DNA from: Euzebya pacifica
GTDB lineage: Bacteria; Actinomycetota; Nitriliruptoria; Euzebyales; Euzebyaceae
Length of the DNA stretch: 64,000 nt
Reading direction: 5' to 3'
NCBI RefSeq assembly: GCF_003344865.1
Contig: NZ_CP031165.1
Coordinates: 2,113,910-2,177,909 of the forward strand
Made by a program: the position numbers and the translations under genes
The notes under the pieces: model-generated
The model's input: only the letters and a program-made list of their open reading frames with translations
The model's database searches: none
What the model was told of the DNA's origin: nothing
In this document: piece after piece, positions 45,328 to 54,447 of the stretch
Layout of the letters: the number at the start of each line of letters is the position of its first letter
How positions within the stretch are numbered: the first letter of the stretch is position 1

Positions 45328-46055
45328 GACGACACGTCCTCGGGACGTCGCTCGCCGGTCGACTGGTCGTCCGGGGCCGCGGAGTACTCGAACCCGGTCA
45401 CCATCGACATCAGGTTGCCGATCCCCGACCGCGCGACCTGGACCAGGTGGAGGGCCACGAAGGCCGAGAACCCGATGGTGGTCCAGAAGTGGATCAGCCG
45501 GGCGGTCTCGTAGCCGCCGAACAGGCCGGTCAGCAACGACAGCTGGGTCGGCTTGTAGATCGCGAACCCGGTTCCGACGATGAGGAACGCCAGCAGCAGC
45601 ACGCCGGTGTAGGCGATCTTCTGCGCGGCGTTGTAGCGGCCGTGCGGAGGTGCGTCGGCTCGCAGGTGCACGTCGTGGAGGACCACGTCGACGGCGTCAC
45701 GGGCGTCGTGGCGGTCGGGGACCAGGTGCCGCCACTGCCGCGTTCCCAGCAGGTAGGCGACGTAGACCGCCCCGTTGAGGACGAACAACCAGCCGGTGTT
45801 GAGGTGGAACGCGATGCCCTTGGCCAGCCGCCGCTCCAGGCCCAGCGCCGAGTAGAAGCCGTCGGGGAAGAAGCCGAACACCTCCCACGAGCCGATGCCG
45901 GCGGCGTAGACGTCGTTGGCCCAGTAGATCCGCAGGCCCGACCAGACCATCACGGCCAGGATCGGCACGTTCAGCCAGTGCGTCCATCGGATCACCCGCG
46001 GGTGGGCCGCTCGGGCCAGCAGGTCGGGCGGGCTGGAGGGGGCTGCGGTGCGCAC
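45324..46055 (-). CDS. Cytochrome b561-type membrane subunit (Ni-hydrogenase b-type family)
   Basis: 243 residues from GTG 46055. Four to five membrane segments with candidate haem histidines: IRWTHWLNVPILAVM, AFHLNTGWLFVLNGAVYVAYLLG, and LIHFWTTIGFSAFVALHLVQV. It is translationally coupled (GTGA) to the downstream molybdopterin enzyme. It resembles the cytochrome partners of hydrogenases and thiosulfate reductases rather than the YedZ type. Confidence 0.83.
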   Translation of the reverse strand: MRTAAPSSPPDLLARAAHPRVIRWTHWLNVPILAVMVWSGLRIYWANDVYAAGIGSWEVFGFFPDGFYSALGLERRLAKGIAFHLNTGWLFVLNGAVYVAYLLGTRQWRHLVPDRHDARDAVDVVLHDVHLRADAPPHGRYNAAQKIAYTGVLLLAFLIVGTGFAIYKPTQLSLLTGLFGGYETARLIHFWTTIGFSAFVALHLVQVARSGIGNLMSMVTGFEYSAAPDDQSTGERRPEDVSS

Positions 46056-46152
46056 GAGGGCTCCGGGCGTGGGGGATGGCCTGATCCTCGCCGGGAACGC
46101 CCGTGGACGCCACCGCCATCCGCCGGCGGCCGCCTGTCATGGCTTCGTAAGG

Positions 46153-47100
46153 TCAGCCCGTGTGGGTCAGCGCCGCGGCGCCGATGACCCCGGAGTCGTC
46201 CCCCAGCTCGGCCAGCACCCAGCGACGCGGCACCTCCGGGGCGATCAGGCGCGGTCGGACGGCGTCGGCGATGCGGTCGACGTGCTCCTGGCCCAGCTTC
46301 TCGGCAAGGCCGCCGCCGAAGACGACCGTGTCGACGTCCAGCACGTTGACCACGCCGGCGATGGCGACGCCCAACGCGGCCACTGCCTCCTCCATCAACC
46401 GGACTGCCAGGGGGTCGCCGTCCTTGAGGGCACGCTTCCAGACACCCGAGGTCAGCCGGTCCTTGCCCTTGGACGCCATGATCGTCGGCAACGAGGTCCG
46501 TTCCCCGGCCGCGATGGCCTCCTGCACCGCGGCGGCCATCGCCGCACGACCGGCATAGGCCTCCACACACCCGTGTCGACCACAGCCGCACCAGCGCCCA
46601 CCGTCCATGGTCACGGGCACGTGGCCGAGCTCGCCGGCCGTGCCCGAGCTGCCGTGGTGGACCCGACCGTCGAGGACGAGGCCGCCGCCGATGCCGGTCC
46701 CGAGCCAGCAGCCGACCACGGTGGTGCCGCCCCTCGCCGCCCCGAACATCGCCTCGCCGAAGGTCCCCACGTTGGCGTCGTTGCCGAGCACCACGGGCAG
46801 CCCCAGCCGCTCCTCGAGCATCGCGCCCAGGGGCACGGCGTCATCGAAGCCGGACAGGTTCGGGGCGTGCAGCATGACCCCGTCGGAGATGGGCCCGGGG
46901 GCACCGATGCCGACCCCGACCACCGGGTCGTCGCACCCGTTGGCGATGGTCTCGACCGCTTCTGCGATCGCCGCGACGACGGCCTCGGGGCCCTCGACGG
47001 GGGTGACCTGCTTGACGTGGCCCTCGGCCCGTCCGTTCTGGTCGACTCGTGCGGCCAGCACCTTGGTGCCGCCGAGGTCGACGCCGATATGGGTACCCAT
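46153..47100 (-). CDS. ROK-family sugar kinase (glucokinase-like)
   Basis: 315 residues. ATP-binding start IGVDLGGTKVLAARVD; active-site Asp in LGNDANVGTFGE; LGTGIGGGLVLDG; GELGHVPVTMDG; and the ROK zinc motif CGCGRHGCVEAY. It has no DNA-binding N-terminus, so it is a kinase rather than a repressor; glucose or N-acetylmannosamine are typical substrates. TATCGT lies 11 bases upstream of its ATG. Confidence 0.9.
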   Translation of the reverse strand: MGTHIGVDLGGTKVLAARVDQNGRAEGHVKQVTPVEGPEAVVAAIAEAVETIANGCDDPVVGVGIGAPGPISDGVMLHAPNLSGFDDAVPLGAMLEERLGLPVVLGNDANVGTFGEAMFGAARGGTTVVGCWLGTGIGGGLVLDGRVHHGSSGTAGELGHVPVTMDGGRWCGCGRHGCVEAYAGRAAMAAAVQEAIAAGERTSLPTIMASKGKDRLTSGVWKRALKDGDPLAVRLMEEAVAALGVAIAGVVNVLDVDTVVFGGGLAEKLGQEHVDRIADAVRPRLIAPEVPRRWVLAELGDDSGVIGAAALTHTG

Positions 47101-47147
47101 GATGGGTCCTGACGATAGCGGGAGGTTGCCGCCCGACTCGCAACGGG

Positions 47148-49172
47148 TCAGCCGACTCGGACCTGTCCGACGCCGTAGTCCTCGAGCGGCACGCCGTTGG
47201 CGTCCACGTCGAACTTGCCGTTGCCGTTGCCGGCCACCACGACGACCGTCGCGCAGTCCGTGCCCTCGGCAGCGGACACCTCGAAGGTCAGGATGTCGTC
47301 GGTCACCGGGACCGGTCCTGCGGCCTTCGTCGGGTCGATCGGCTCGCCGTTGACCGCGGTGATGCTCAGCACCCCGGTGTCGGTGGCACCGAAGCCATCG
47401 GCCCCGCCGTCGCCGTCGGCGTCCTCGAAGGTGTCCGCACCCGAGCCCAGGACGTCGTTGCTGCCGCAGGGGAAGAGCAGGATGTTGAGGTCGCGTGCGA
47501 TGGGCGTGTCGTCGAATCGCCCGTTGACGGTGAAGGTCACGGGCTGGGCCGAGGTGGTCGTCACGGGTTCGTCGGGGTCGACCCTGAAGACCAACGTGTC
47601 GGCAGGGCGGCTCGGATCCGACGGCTCGGTCGGTTCGGTCGGTTCGGTCGGCTGCTCGCCGTAGCGCACCACGCTCGTGCCGTAGGGCACGGTCGGCCGG
47701 CCGGCGTCGTCGATGGGCAGCGGGTCGGTGCCGGCGTCGAAGGCCACCACGACCGAGCAGTCCGATGCACCGGAGGACACCTGGATGCCCAGGCGGCCGT
47801 CCTCGGGCACGGCGTCGCGGACCAGCTGGCTGTCGTCGACGTCGACGAAGTTGATGCCGGTGATGATCGCATCGCCGGTGGTGCTGGTACCCAGGCCGTC
47901 GGCGGCCCCGTCGTCATCGGCGTCGGTGAAGACCGCCGAACCGTCGCTGTCGACCTCGACGCTGTCGCAGGCGAACAGGCCGACGTGCAGGGCCGTCGCG
48001 CCACCGAGTTCGGTGACTTCGACGGTGTCGAGCTGCGACAGCTCGGTGTCCAGCGTCAGGGGATCGACGGCGTAGGTCGGCAGGGCGTCGTCACCGCCGC
48101 CACCGGGTTGGCCGCCCGCCTCGCAGGACTCCGCGGCGTCCTCGGCCTCCTCGAGGACGGCGGTGGACACCGCCGCCTCGCCACCGACGGCCTGGATGAC
48201 CTCGATGGTGCCGCACCGCTCGGTGAAGAAGGCGTTGCCCTCCTGCGACAGGACGGTCGGGGTGGCGCTGATGACCAGCGGTCGCAACCCCTTGCCGGCG
48301 AGCTGCGCCGCGGTGATGGAGTCGGGGAAGTCGTCGCCGCGGGCCAACATCACGTCGTCCATGCCGAAACCGAGCTGCTCCGCGGTCCAGGCGGCCACGA
48401 CGGCCGAGGTCTCCACACGGGTGTCGCCACCCAGGCGCACCACCCGCACACCCCGGCCCTCGATGGCGTCGACGACAGCCGCCGATATCGCCGCCGGGCC
48501 GCCCAGCACCACGACCTGCTCGACGTCGGCATCGTCGATCACCGCGGCGGCCTCGTTGCGAAGGACGTCGGTCTCGGTGTACAGGACGGGAGTCGGCCCG
48601 GCGTAGGCCATGGGGCTGCCGGCCAGCGCGTCGGCGAACCCCTCGCCGTTGGCCAGCAGCACGGTGGCCAGGCCGTCCACGTTGGGAAGCGCCCCGTTCT
48701 CGATGGCCGCGCGGGACACCACCTCGGCGGTGTCGTACTGCGACTCGCCGAACAGGCGCGTCACGTTGCGTCCACCCTCGGCGAGCTCGTTCGCCACTTC
48801 GTCCGAGACGCTGGACGTGCCGCCGACGACGACGATGTCGTCCACGCGCAGGCCGTCCAGCGCGTCAGCGGTCTCCTGGGGCAGGTCGTCGGGATACACC
48901 AGCAGCAACGCCGCATCCAACGACCCCGCCAGCGCGGTCCCGGTGAGGGCGTCCTGGGGCGCGACCGCGGTGGCGATCACGGCGGTGTCGGTCCCGTCCG
49001 GGAACGCCTGATCGGCGAGGGCAACCGCCGTGGCGACACGGTTCGGGCCCTCCACACGGGCAGGCGTCACGTCCTCGACCGCACGCGCAGGGGCGACGGG
49101 GAACGCCACGAGCAGGGCCAGCACGGCAAGGGCAGACACGACGAGGGAGGAGAGTGAACGGGTGTTGTCCAT
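47148..49172 (-). CDS. Secreted CWB2-repeat protein with duplicated Ca-binding-like C-terminal domain
   Basis: 674 residues from ATG 49172, which begins a clear signal peptide (SLSSLVVSALAVLALLVAFPVAPARA). Residues ~30-340 hold three CWB2 repeats (RVEGPNRVATAVALADQAFPDG, ANGEGFADALAGSP, VVVLGGPAAI). The C-terminal part contains two copies (~125-140 residues each) of a domain not recognised: a beta-rich stretch, LxxFxC, then TDADDDGAADGLG or EDADGDGGADGFG, then a Cys-V-V-V-A core. The Asp/Gly runs resemble thrombospondin-3-type calcium sites. No catalytic motif was seen; it may be an adhesin or S-layer-like protein. Confidence 0.83.
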   Translation of the reverse strand: MDNTRSLSSLVVSALAVLALLVAFPVAPARAVEDVTPARVEGPNRVATAVALADQAFPDGTDTAVIATAVAPQDALTGTALAGSLDAALLLVYPDDLPQETADALDGLRVDDIVVVGGTSSVSDEVANELAEGGRNVTRLFGESQYDTAEVVSRAAIENGALPNVDGLATVLLANGEGFADALAGSPMAYAGPTPVLYTETDVLRNEAAAVIDDADVEQVVVLGGPAAISAAVVDAIEGRGVRVVRLGGDTRVETSAVVAAWTAEQLGFGMDDVMLARGDDFPDSITAAQLAGKGLRPLVISATPTVLSQEGNAFFTERCGTIEVIQAVGGEAAVSTAVLEEAEDAAESCEAGGQPGGGGDDALPTYAVDPLTLDTELSQLDTVEVTELGGATALHVGLFACDSVEVDSDGSAVFTDADDDGAADGLGTSTTGDAIITGINFVDVDDSQLVRDAVPEDGRLGIQVSSGASDCSVVVAFDAGTDPLPIDDAGRPTVPYGTSVVRYGEQPTEPTEPTEPSDPSRPADTLVFRVDPDEPVTTTSAQPVTFTVNGRFDDTPIARDLNILLFPCGSNDVLGSGADTFEDADGDGGADGFGATDTGVLSITAVNGEPIDPTKAAGPVPVTDDILTFEVSAAEGTDCATVVVVAGNGNGKFDVDANGVPLEDYGVGQVRVG

Positions 49173-49228
49173 GGGGCAGTCCGTTTCCGCTGGTTCAACT
49201 GGGCAAACATCCGGGTGCGGCAACCCGG

Positions 49229-49234
49229 CACAAT
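49229..49234 (+). promoter_or_regulatory. -10-like box CACAAT
   Basis: CACAAT lies exactly 6 bases before ATG 49241, leaderless spacing. The first base departs from TANNNT. Confidence 0.35.
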
Positions 49235-49240
49235 GACCGC

Positions 49241-49519
49241 ATGTGCCGAAACATTACCGAGCTGCGAGGCCTCGAGCCGCCGGCCACCGACGACGAGATC
49301 GCGGCAGCCGCACGGCAGTACATCCGCAAGGTCACCGGCATCCGTCAGCCCAATGCCACCGTGACCCCGGCGTACGAGGCGGCGGTCCAGCAGGTCGCGG
49401 CCGTCACCGCCGAGCTCCTCGGCGGGTTGCCCCCACGTCGGCAGCCGCCGACCAAGGTCCCACCGATGCGCCTCCCGCACGTCCGCGAACGCATGGGCCT
49501 CCCGCCGCTGCAGCAGTGA
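49241..49519 (+). CDS. DUF2277 protein
   Basis: 92 residues. It begins MCRNITELRGLEPPATDDEIAAAARQYIRKVTG, the DUF2277 signature, and then VQQVAAVTAELLGGL. The family is small, cytosolic, actinobacterial and related bacteria, function unknown; the N-terminal Cys-Arg-Asn is nearly invariant. It is divergent from the CWB2 gene. Confidence 0.88.
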   Translation: MCRNITELRGLEPPATDDEIAAAARQYIRKVTGIRQPNATVTPAYEAAVQQVAAVTAELLGGLPPRRQPPTKVPPMRLPHVRERMGLPPLQQ

Positions 49520-49549
49520 CGCCGCCGGCGGCGGGGCAACGTCAGGGGC

Positions 49550-49990
49550 TCAGCCGGCGGCCAGCTCGTCCATGTGGGCGCGGTACTCGGTGGCCAGCTG
49601 GGACTTCTGCGTGTCGGTCAGCGCCTTGCCCGCCATCTGGAAGACCTCCTGCTCCTCCTCGTCGAGGTGGTGCTCGACCCGCTCCTTGAGCGTCTTCGCC
49701 GTGGCGATCCAGCCGGGGGAGGACATGTCCGTGGACTCCAGCTCCTCCACCAGCTCGTCCATCTCGTGATGCTCGGCCACGGAATGGCGCGACTTCTCCT
49801 GGGTGAGGTCGTGCTCCATCAGCGGCACGTAGAAGTGGCGTTCCTCGGCCAGCGCATGATGCTCCAGCTCGGCCTTCAGCCGGTCGAACAGCTCGCGCCG
49901 ACCGTCGCTGTCGCCGTGGGTCTTCACCAGCTGGTCGAGCAGGGTGCGCTGCGTCTGATGGCTCTCTCGGAGGGCTTCGAAGATCGTCAT
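49550..49990 (-). CDS. Hemerythrin HHE-domain protein
   Basis: 146 residues from ATG 49990. Four-helix bundle with iron-ligand pattern: LRESHQTQRTLLD, ELEHHALAEERHFYVPL, HHEMDELVEEL and RVEHHLDEEEQEVFQMA. Proteins of this type bind a di-iron centre and store or sense O2 or NO, or protect against oxidants. It is divergent from the phytochrome gene. Confidence 0.88.
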   Translation of the reverse strand: MTIFEALRESHQTQRTLLDQLVKTHGDSDGRRELFDRLKAELEHHALAEERHFYVPLMEHDLTQEKSRHSVAEHHEMDELVEELESTDMSSPGWIATAKTLKERVEHHLDEEEQEVFQMAGKALTDTQKSQLATEYRAHMDELAAG

Positions 49991-50183
49991 GCAACCCATG
50001 TTCCCGTCCGACCCGGCGACCAATCGTCCTCGTTCGGTGGACGTGGTCGTGAGGACGGTTCAGCGATTCGTTCCACTGCGTCACTTCGCCTGCGTTGATT
50101 CCGATACGGTGACCGCGGTCCGTCGGGTGTCGTCCGGCGAGCCCGTCCGAGCACCACAGCCCCCATCCGCTGGAGTCCCGACC

Positions 50184-52463
50184 GTGGACCACGACCGCAG
50201 CTGCACCGCCCAGTCGGTTCGTGACTACCTGGTGCTGCCCGACCGGGTCGACCTGAACAACTGCGACCGCGAAGCCATCCACATCCCGGGATCGATCCAG
50301 CCGCACGGGGCGCTGGTGGCGGTGACGCGCGAGGACGGCATCGTCCGCATGACGTCGGCGAACGCCGCGGAGGTGCTCGGCGTCCCAGCGGTGATGGATC
50401 GTCCGCTCCGCGAGCTCGTGGTCGACGTCAGCCCACCGGGCCTTGCCTCGAGCGTGCGGACAACCGGCGCCGTGCGACAGCTCCAGACGGTGATGACCCA
50501 GGACGGTCGTCAGCTGGACGCGGTCCTCCACCGGACGCAGAGCATGACCGTCGTGGAGTTCGAGCCGGCAGCCGACGAGCTGTCCCTCGGCCGCTTGCTG
50601 GCACAGGTGTCGGAAGCGGGTGCGGCGCTCGATGGCCGTTCGCTGGAGGATGCGTGGCAGATCGCCGCAACCACCGTTCGCCGGTTGACCGGCTTCGACC
50701 GGACGATGATCTACCTGTTCAACGAGGACGGGCACGGGACGGTGGTCGCGGAGGACCGCCGCCTCGACCTCGATGCCTTCCTCGGCCTGCAGTATCCGGC
50801 CAGCGACATCCCCAAGCAGGCGCGCGTCCTCTACCTCCGCAACTGGACGCGCCACATCGTCGACTCCGCCGCCGAGCCGTCCCCGGTGCTGCCGGCGCTC
50901 ATCCCCGGCACCGACGAACCGCTGAACATGGCCCTTGCCCAGCTCCGGGCGGTGTCGCCCATCCACCTGGAGTACCTGCGCAACATGGGCGTGGTCACGT
51001 CCCTGTCGATGTCGCTGGTCAGCGACAAGCAGCTGGTTGGGCTGGTGGCCTGCCACCACTACACCCGTCGCCACGTCTCCTTCGCGGTGCGGTCGGCGTG
51101 CGAGCTGCTGGCGCGGCTGCTGTCGGAGCAGCTCGCCCGTGCCACCGGCCTCACCCGCGAGGAGGAGGAGCGTGAACGGCGTGCGGTCCAGCTGGGCGTG
51201 CTGCGGCACGTCGCCGAGGCCGGTTCGCCCGAACGGGCGCTGGAGGCGATCGCCGCCCAGACGCTGGACGTCTTCGATGCGTCGGCGTTCATGGGCAAGC
51301 TGGGGGACACCGTCCGGACCCACGGACCGGTGCCGGTGGACGCCTCGGAGATCGTCCGGATGCTGGAGGACCAGCCCGACGAGGACCTCATCGAGGTCCA
51401 GCACCTGAGCGGGCTGGCCGATCCAGAGTCCGGTGGCGTTCTCGTTGTGCGGGTGGGCCACGCGCCCGCCACCAGCTTCCTCGCGTGGTTCCGGCCCCCG
51501 GTGACGATGACAACCACGTGGGGTGGTGACCCGACGGAGGGGCTGGAGGCCAACGGCGACCGGTTGACCCCCCGCGGGTCGTTCTCGGCGTGGAGCGAGA
51601 CCGTGCGGGGCAGGTGCGAGGCATGGCGCGAACGTGACCGGCGGATGGCGACGACCCTGCAGCGTGCGCTGGCGACCGGGGAGGCAGGGCTCCGCGGCGA
51701 GGACCAGGACGTCAGCACGGTCATCGACGCGCTGACGACCTACGCGCGTGACCTCGAGCGCGCCAACGCCGAGCTGCGAGCAGCAGCAGCCGACCGGGAG
51801 GAGATGATCTCCGCCGTCGCCCACGACCTCCGTGGGCCCCTGCGGACGATGTCCGGTTTCGTCGGGGTGCTCGGTGAACGGTTCGCCGACACCGACGATC
51901 CCATGGCCACCCGGCTGGTCGAGCGCGTCACCGGCGGGGCCGACCACATGGCGCAGCTCCTCAACGGCCTCCAGCGATGGGGTCGGCTCGGCAGCGGCAT
52001 CTCGCTGGTGACGGTGGACCTCACCGATGCGGTCGACACGGTGCTGCAGAGCCTCGGGGCGTCGCTGGAGACCAGCGGCGCAACCGTCCGGGTCGGACCG
52101 ATGCCGGTCGTAAACGGCGATCCGGCGCTGCTTCGCGAGCTGATCCAGAACCTCGTGGAGAACGCCGTCAAGTACCGCGATCCGGAACGACCGCTGGAGA
52201 TCGGCATCACGTCGGAGGCCAGCCGCGGTTCGACGGTGCTGAGCGTCACCGACAACGGCGTGGGGATCGACCCTGCTGACGTCGAGGACATCTTCAGGAT
52301 GTTCCGCCAGCTGCGGCCGGGGCAGTCGGAGGGGATCGGCCTCGGGCTGGCGCTCGTGTCGCGGATCGCCGAACGCCACCAGGGCCATGTCTGGGTCGAC
52401 TCGACCCTGGGGGTCGGGTCGACGTTCTCCGTCAAGCTGCCGCTGCCGACCAAGGAGTACTGA
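50184..52463 (+). CDS. bphP: Bacteriophytochrome histidine kinase
   Basis: 759 residues from GTG 50184 (GGAG 7-8 bases upstream; GTG 50127 is an alternative). Domain order is PAS (~10-120), GAF (~140-310), PHY (~325-500), HisKA and HATPase. The biliverdin-attachment residue is Cys27 in NNCDREAIHIPGSIQPHG. GAF has LQYPASDIPKQAR and SPIHLEYLRNMGV. The PHY tongue has WFRPP, TTTWGGDP and LTPRGSFSAWSETVRG. His547 (AVAHDLRGPLRTMSGF) is the phosphorylation site. It is a red/far-red light sensor kinase. No haem oxygenase gene for making biliverdin is in the window. Confidence 0.92.
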   Translation: MDHDRSCTAQSVRDYLVLPDRVDLNNCDREAIHIPGSIQPHGALVAVTREDGIVRMTSANAAEVLGVPAVMDRPLRELVVDVSPPGLASSVRTTGAVRQLQTVMTQDGRQLDAVLHRTQSMTVVEFEPAADELSLGRLLAQVSEAGAALDGRSLEDAWQIAATTVRRLTGFDRTMIYLFNEDGHGTVVAEDRRLDLDAFLGLQYPASDIPKQARVLYLRNWTRHIVDSAAEPSPVLPALIPGTDEPLNMALAQLRAVSPIHLEYLRNMGVVTSLSMSLVSDKQLVGLVACHHYTRRHVSFAVRSACELLARLLSEQLARATGLTREEEERERRAVQLGVLRHVAEAGSPERALEAIAAQTLDVFDASAFMGKLGDTVRTHGPVPVDASEIVRMLEDQPDEDLIEVQHLSGLADPESGGVLVVRVGHAPATSFLAWFRPPVTMTTTWGGDPTEGLEANGDRLTPRGSFSAWSETVRGRCEAWRERDRRMATTLQRALATGEAGLRGEDQDVSTVIDALTTYARDLERANAELRAAAADREEMISAVAHDLRGPLRTMSGFVGVLGERFADTDDPMATRLVERVTGGADHMAQLLNGLQRWGRLGSGISLVTVDLTDAVDTVLQSLGASLETSGATVRVGPMPVVNGDPALLRELIQNLVENAVKYRDPERPLEIGITSEASRGSTVLSVTDNGVGIDPADVEDIFRMFRQLRPGQSEGIGLGLALVSRIAERHQGHVWVDSTLGVGSTFSVKLPLPTKEY

Positions 52464-52465
52464 GG

Positions 52466-52876
52466 ATGGCGGTCATGTTGTGGGTGGAGGACTCCGACAG
52501 CGACGAGCTGCTGATGGAGTTCGCGGCTGCCGACACGCCGTTGGCAGGCCACTACGAGGTCGCGCGTTCGGTCCCCGAGGCGCTCGACGCCGGCATCCGC
52601 GGCGTTCGGGCCGGCATGCCACACCAGCTGGTCGTGGTCGACCTGCGCCTCCCCGGCGGAAGTGGCTGGGACGTCGTGGCGGGTCTCCGCGACCATGCCG
52701 CCGCCCCACGCGGCTACGTGGTGCTGACCAGCTCCAACGATCCCGTGGACATCGCCCAGAGCGAGGCGTTGGGCTGCGCCCACGTCCAGAAGCCCTACAC
52801 GCTGGAGGACTGGCGCACGCTCGTCGACGACCTCGTCGACCGCTTGGGCGATGCCCTGCCCTCGGACCGGGCCTGA
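52466..52876 (+). CDS. Single-domain response regulator (phytochrome partner, Rcp1-like)
   Basis: 136 residues, 2 bases after bphP. Receiver features: WVEDSDSDELL (acidic pocket), VVVDLRLPGGSGW (phospho-Asp), LTSSN (switch Ser/Thr) and HVQKPYT (Lys). There is no output domain. The length and the Glu-Asp start are typical of regulators paired with phytochrome kinases, so it most likely receives phosphate from BphP. Confidence 0.9.
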   Translation: MAVMLWVEDSDSDELLMEFAAADTPLAGHYEVARSVPEALDAGIRGVRAGMPHQLVVVDLRLPGGSGWDVVAGLRDHAAAPRGYVVLTSSNDPVDIAQSEALGCAHVQKPYTLEDWRTLVDDLVDRLGDALPSDRA

Positions 52877-52904
52877 CGCCCCGCCGCGCAGTCATCGGTC
52901 GGAG

Positions 52905-52910
52905 TATCGT
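52905..52910 (+). promoter_or_regulatory. -10 box TATCGT
   Basis: TATCGT lies 7 bases before GTG 52918, supporting that GTG as a leaderless start. Confidence 0.45.
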
Positions 52911-52917
52911 CGCGGAC

Positions 52918-54390
52918 GTGCTGCGCCTGCCCACTCGCTGCCTCGTCGTCCTGATCGGACCGTCGAGCGCCGGCAAGTCCACCTGGGCGACACAGCACTT
53001 CCGCCCCGAGCAGGTCGTGGCCAGCGACGACCTGCGGGCGGCCGTGGGGGAGTCCCGCCACGACCAGCGCGCGGGCAAGGATGCCTTCGACCTGCTCGAG
53101 CGCGTCGTCGCTGCCCGTCTCGGCCGACGGCTGCTGACGGTGGTCGACACGATGGGACTGCAGGCCGACCGTCGAGCGACGTGGGTCCAGCAGGCGCACC
53201 ACCACCGGATGCCGGCGATCGCGGTGGTCTTCGACACGCCCGCTGCCGAGGTCCGTTCGCGCAACGCCGCTCGGACGCCACGCATCCCCGCCGGCGGGCT
53301 GTCCAGGCAGATCCGGACGGCCGAGGTCACCACCGACGACCTGCTCCTCAGCGAGGGGTTCGACCGGGTCGTCCGCGCCGACGCGGCGGTGGTCGTGCCG
53401 CCGGAGGTGCTCGACGCCCCGTCCCTGCGCCAACGCCAGACAGAGGAGCCCGTCACCATGCGATTCGGCCTGCAGCTGCCCCGCTTCGACCCCGACCCCG
53501 CCGACCTCGCCGGCCACCTCCGCGATGTCGCCCGGGCGGCCGAGGACGCTGGCTTCGACTCCCTGTGGGTGATGGACCACATGATGCAGATCCCCCAGGT
53601 CGGCCGGGAATGGGAGGACATGCTCGAGTCGTGGTCGACGCTGTCGTGGCTGGCCGGGGTCACCGACCGGATCCGGCTCGGCACGCTCGTCACGGGCATC
53701 ACCTACCGCAACGCGGCGCACCTCGCGAAGATCATCGCGACCGTCGACGTGCTCAGCGGGGGCCGGGCCATCGCGGGCCTCGGTGCTGCCTGGTTCGAGC
53801 GCGAGCACGAGGCCTACGGCTGGGGGTTTCCCGAGGTGGCCGATCGCTACGCGCGTCTGCGCGATGCCCTGCAGCTGCTGCCGCTGATGTGGGGGCCGGG
53901 TTCGCCACGCTTCGACGGCGAGACCATCACCGTGCCCGAGGCGATCTGCTACCCGCGTCCGCTGCAGGACAAGGTGCCGATTCTGCTCGGCGGGTCCGGT
54001 GAGCGAACCACCCTGCGGCTCGTCGCCGAGCACGCCGACGCCTGCAACCTGTTCGGGGACCCCGAGACGGTGGCCCGCAAGCTCGAGGTGCTTCGCGGCC
54101 ACTGCGCCGACGTCGACCGCCCGTTCGAGGAGATCGAGGTCACCACGCTGGGGACGGTCCTGGCCGCCCCCGACGCCGACACGCTGGCCGGTCGAGTGGC
54201 CGAGCTGACGCGGCCCGACCGCGCGCCGGAGAGCACCGCAGAATCCGTCGGGGCAGGCACGATCGAGGACCAGATCGGCCGGTTCCGCGCCTACGCCGAC
54301 GTCGGTGTCGACACCGCCATCATCAACCTGCCGATCACCACGCCCGCCCGCGTCGCCGAGCTGGCCCCGCTCGTCGCGGCGTTTGCCTGA
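52918..54390 (+). CDS. P-loop kinase (AAA_33) fused to F420-dependent LLM oxidoreductase
   Basis: 490 residues from GTG 52918. Residues ~1-175 form a polynucleotide-kinase/zeta-toxin-like P-loop domain: VVLIGPSSAGKSTWA (Walker A), VVASDDLRAAVG, LTVVDTMGLQADRR and PAIAVVFDTP. From ~180 (MRFGLQLPRFDPDPADLAGHL, FDSLWVMDHM, RIRLGTLVTGITYRNAAHLAK, LGAAWFEREHEAYG) a complete luciferase-like F420 oxidoreductase follows. An internal ATG (53458) could also give the oxidoreductase alone. The substrate of either part is unknown. Confidence 0.85.
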   Translation: MLRLPTRCLVVLIGPSSAGKSTWATQHFRPEQVVASDDLRAAVGESRHDQRAGKDAFDLLERVVAARLGRRLLTVVDTMGLQADRRATWVQQAHHHRMPAIAVVFDTPAAEVRSRNAARTPRIPAGGLSRQIRTAEVTTDDLLLSEGFDRVVRADAAVVVPPEVLDAPSLRQRQTEEPVTMRFGLQLPRFDPDPADLAGHLRDVARAAEDAGFDSLWVMDHMMQIPQVGREWEDMLESWSTLSWLAGVTDRIRLGTLVTGITYRNAAHLAKIIATVDVLSGGRAIAGLGAAWFEREHEAYGWGFPEVADRYARLRDALQLLPLMWGPGSPRFDGETITVPEAICYPRPLQDKVPILLGGSGERTTLRLVAEHADACNLFGDPETVARKLEVLRGHCADVDRPFEEIEVTTLGTVLAAPDADTLAGRVAELTRPDRAPESTAESVGAGTIEDQIGRFRAYADVGVDTAIINLPITTPARVAELAPLVAAFA

Positions 54391-54447
54391 CCCCTTCGGG
54401 CGGCCGCCGCCCCCATGGGTTCGCGTCGCCACCCGAGACCTGCAAGA

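Noticed and set aside
49542..52388. 948-codon open frame on the minus strand opposite bphP
   Set aside because: Antisense shadow of the phytochrome and hemerythrin region.
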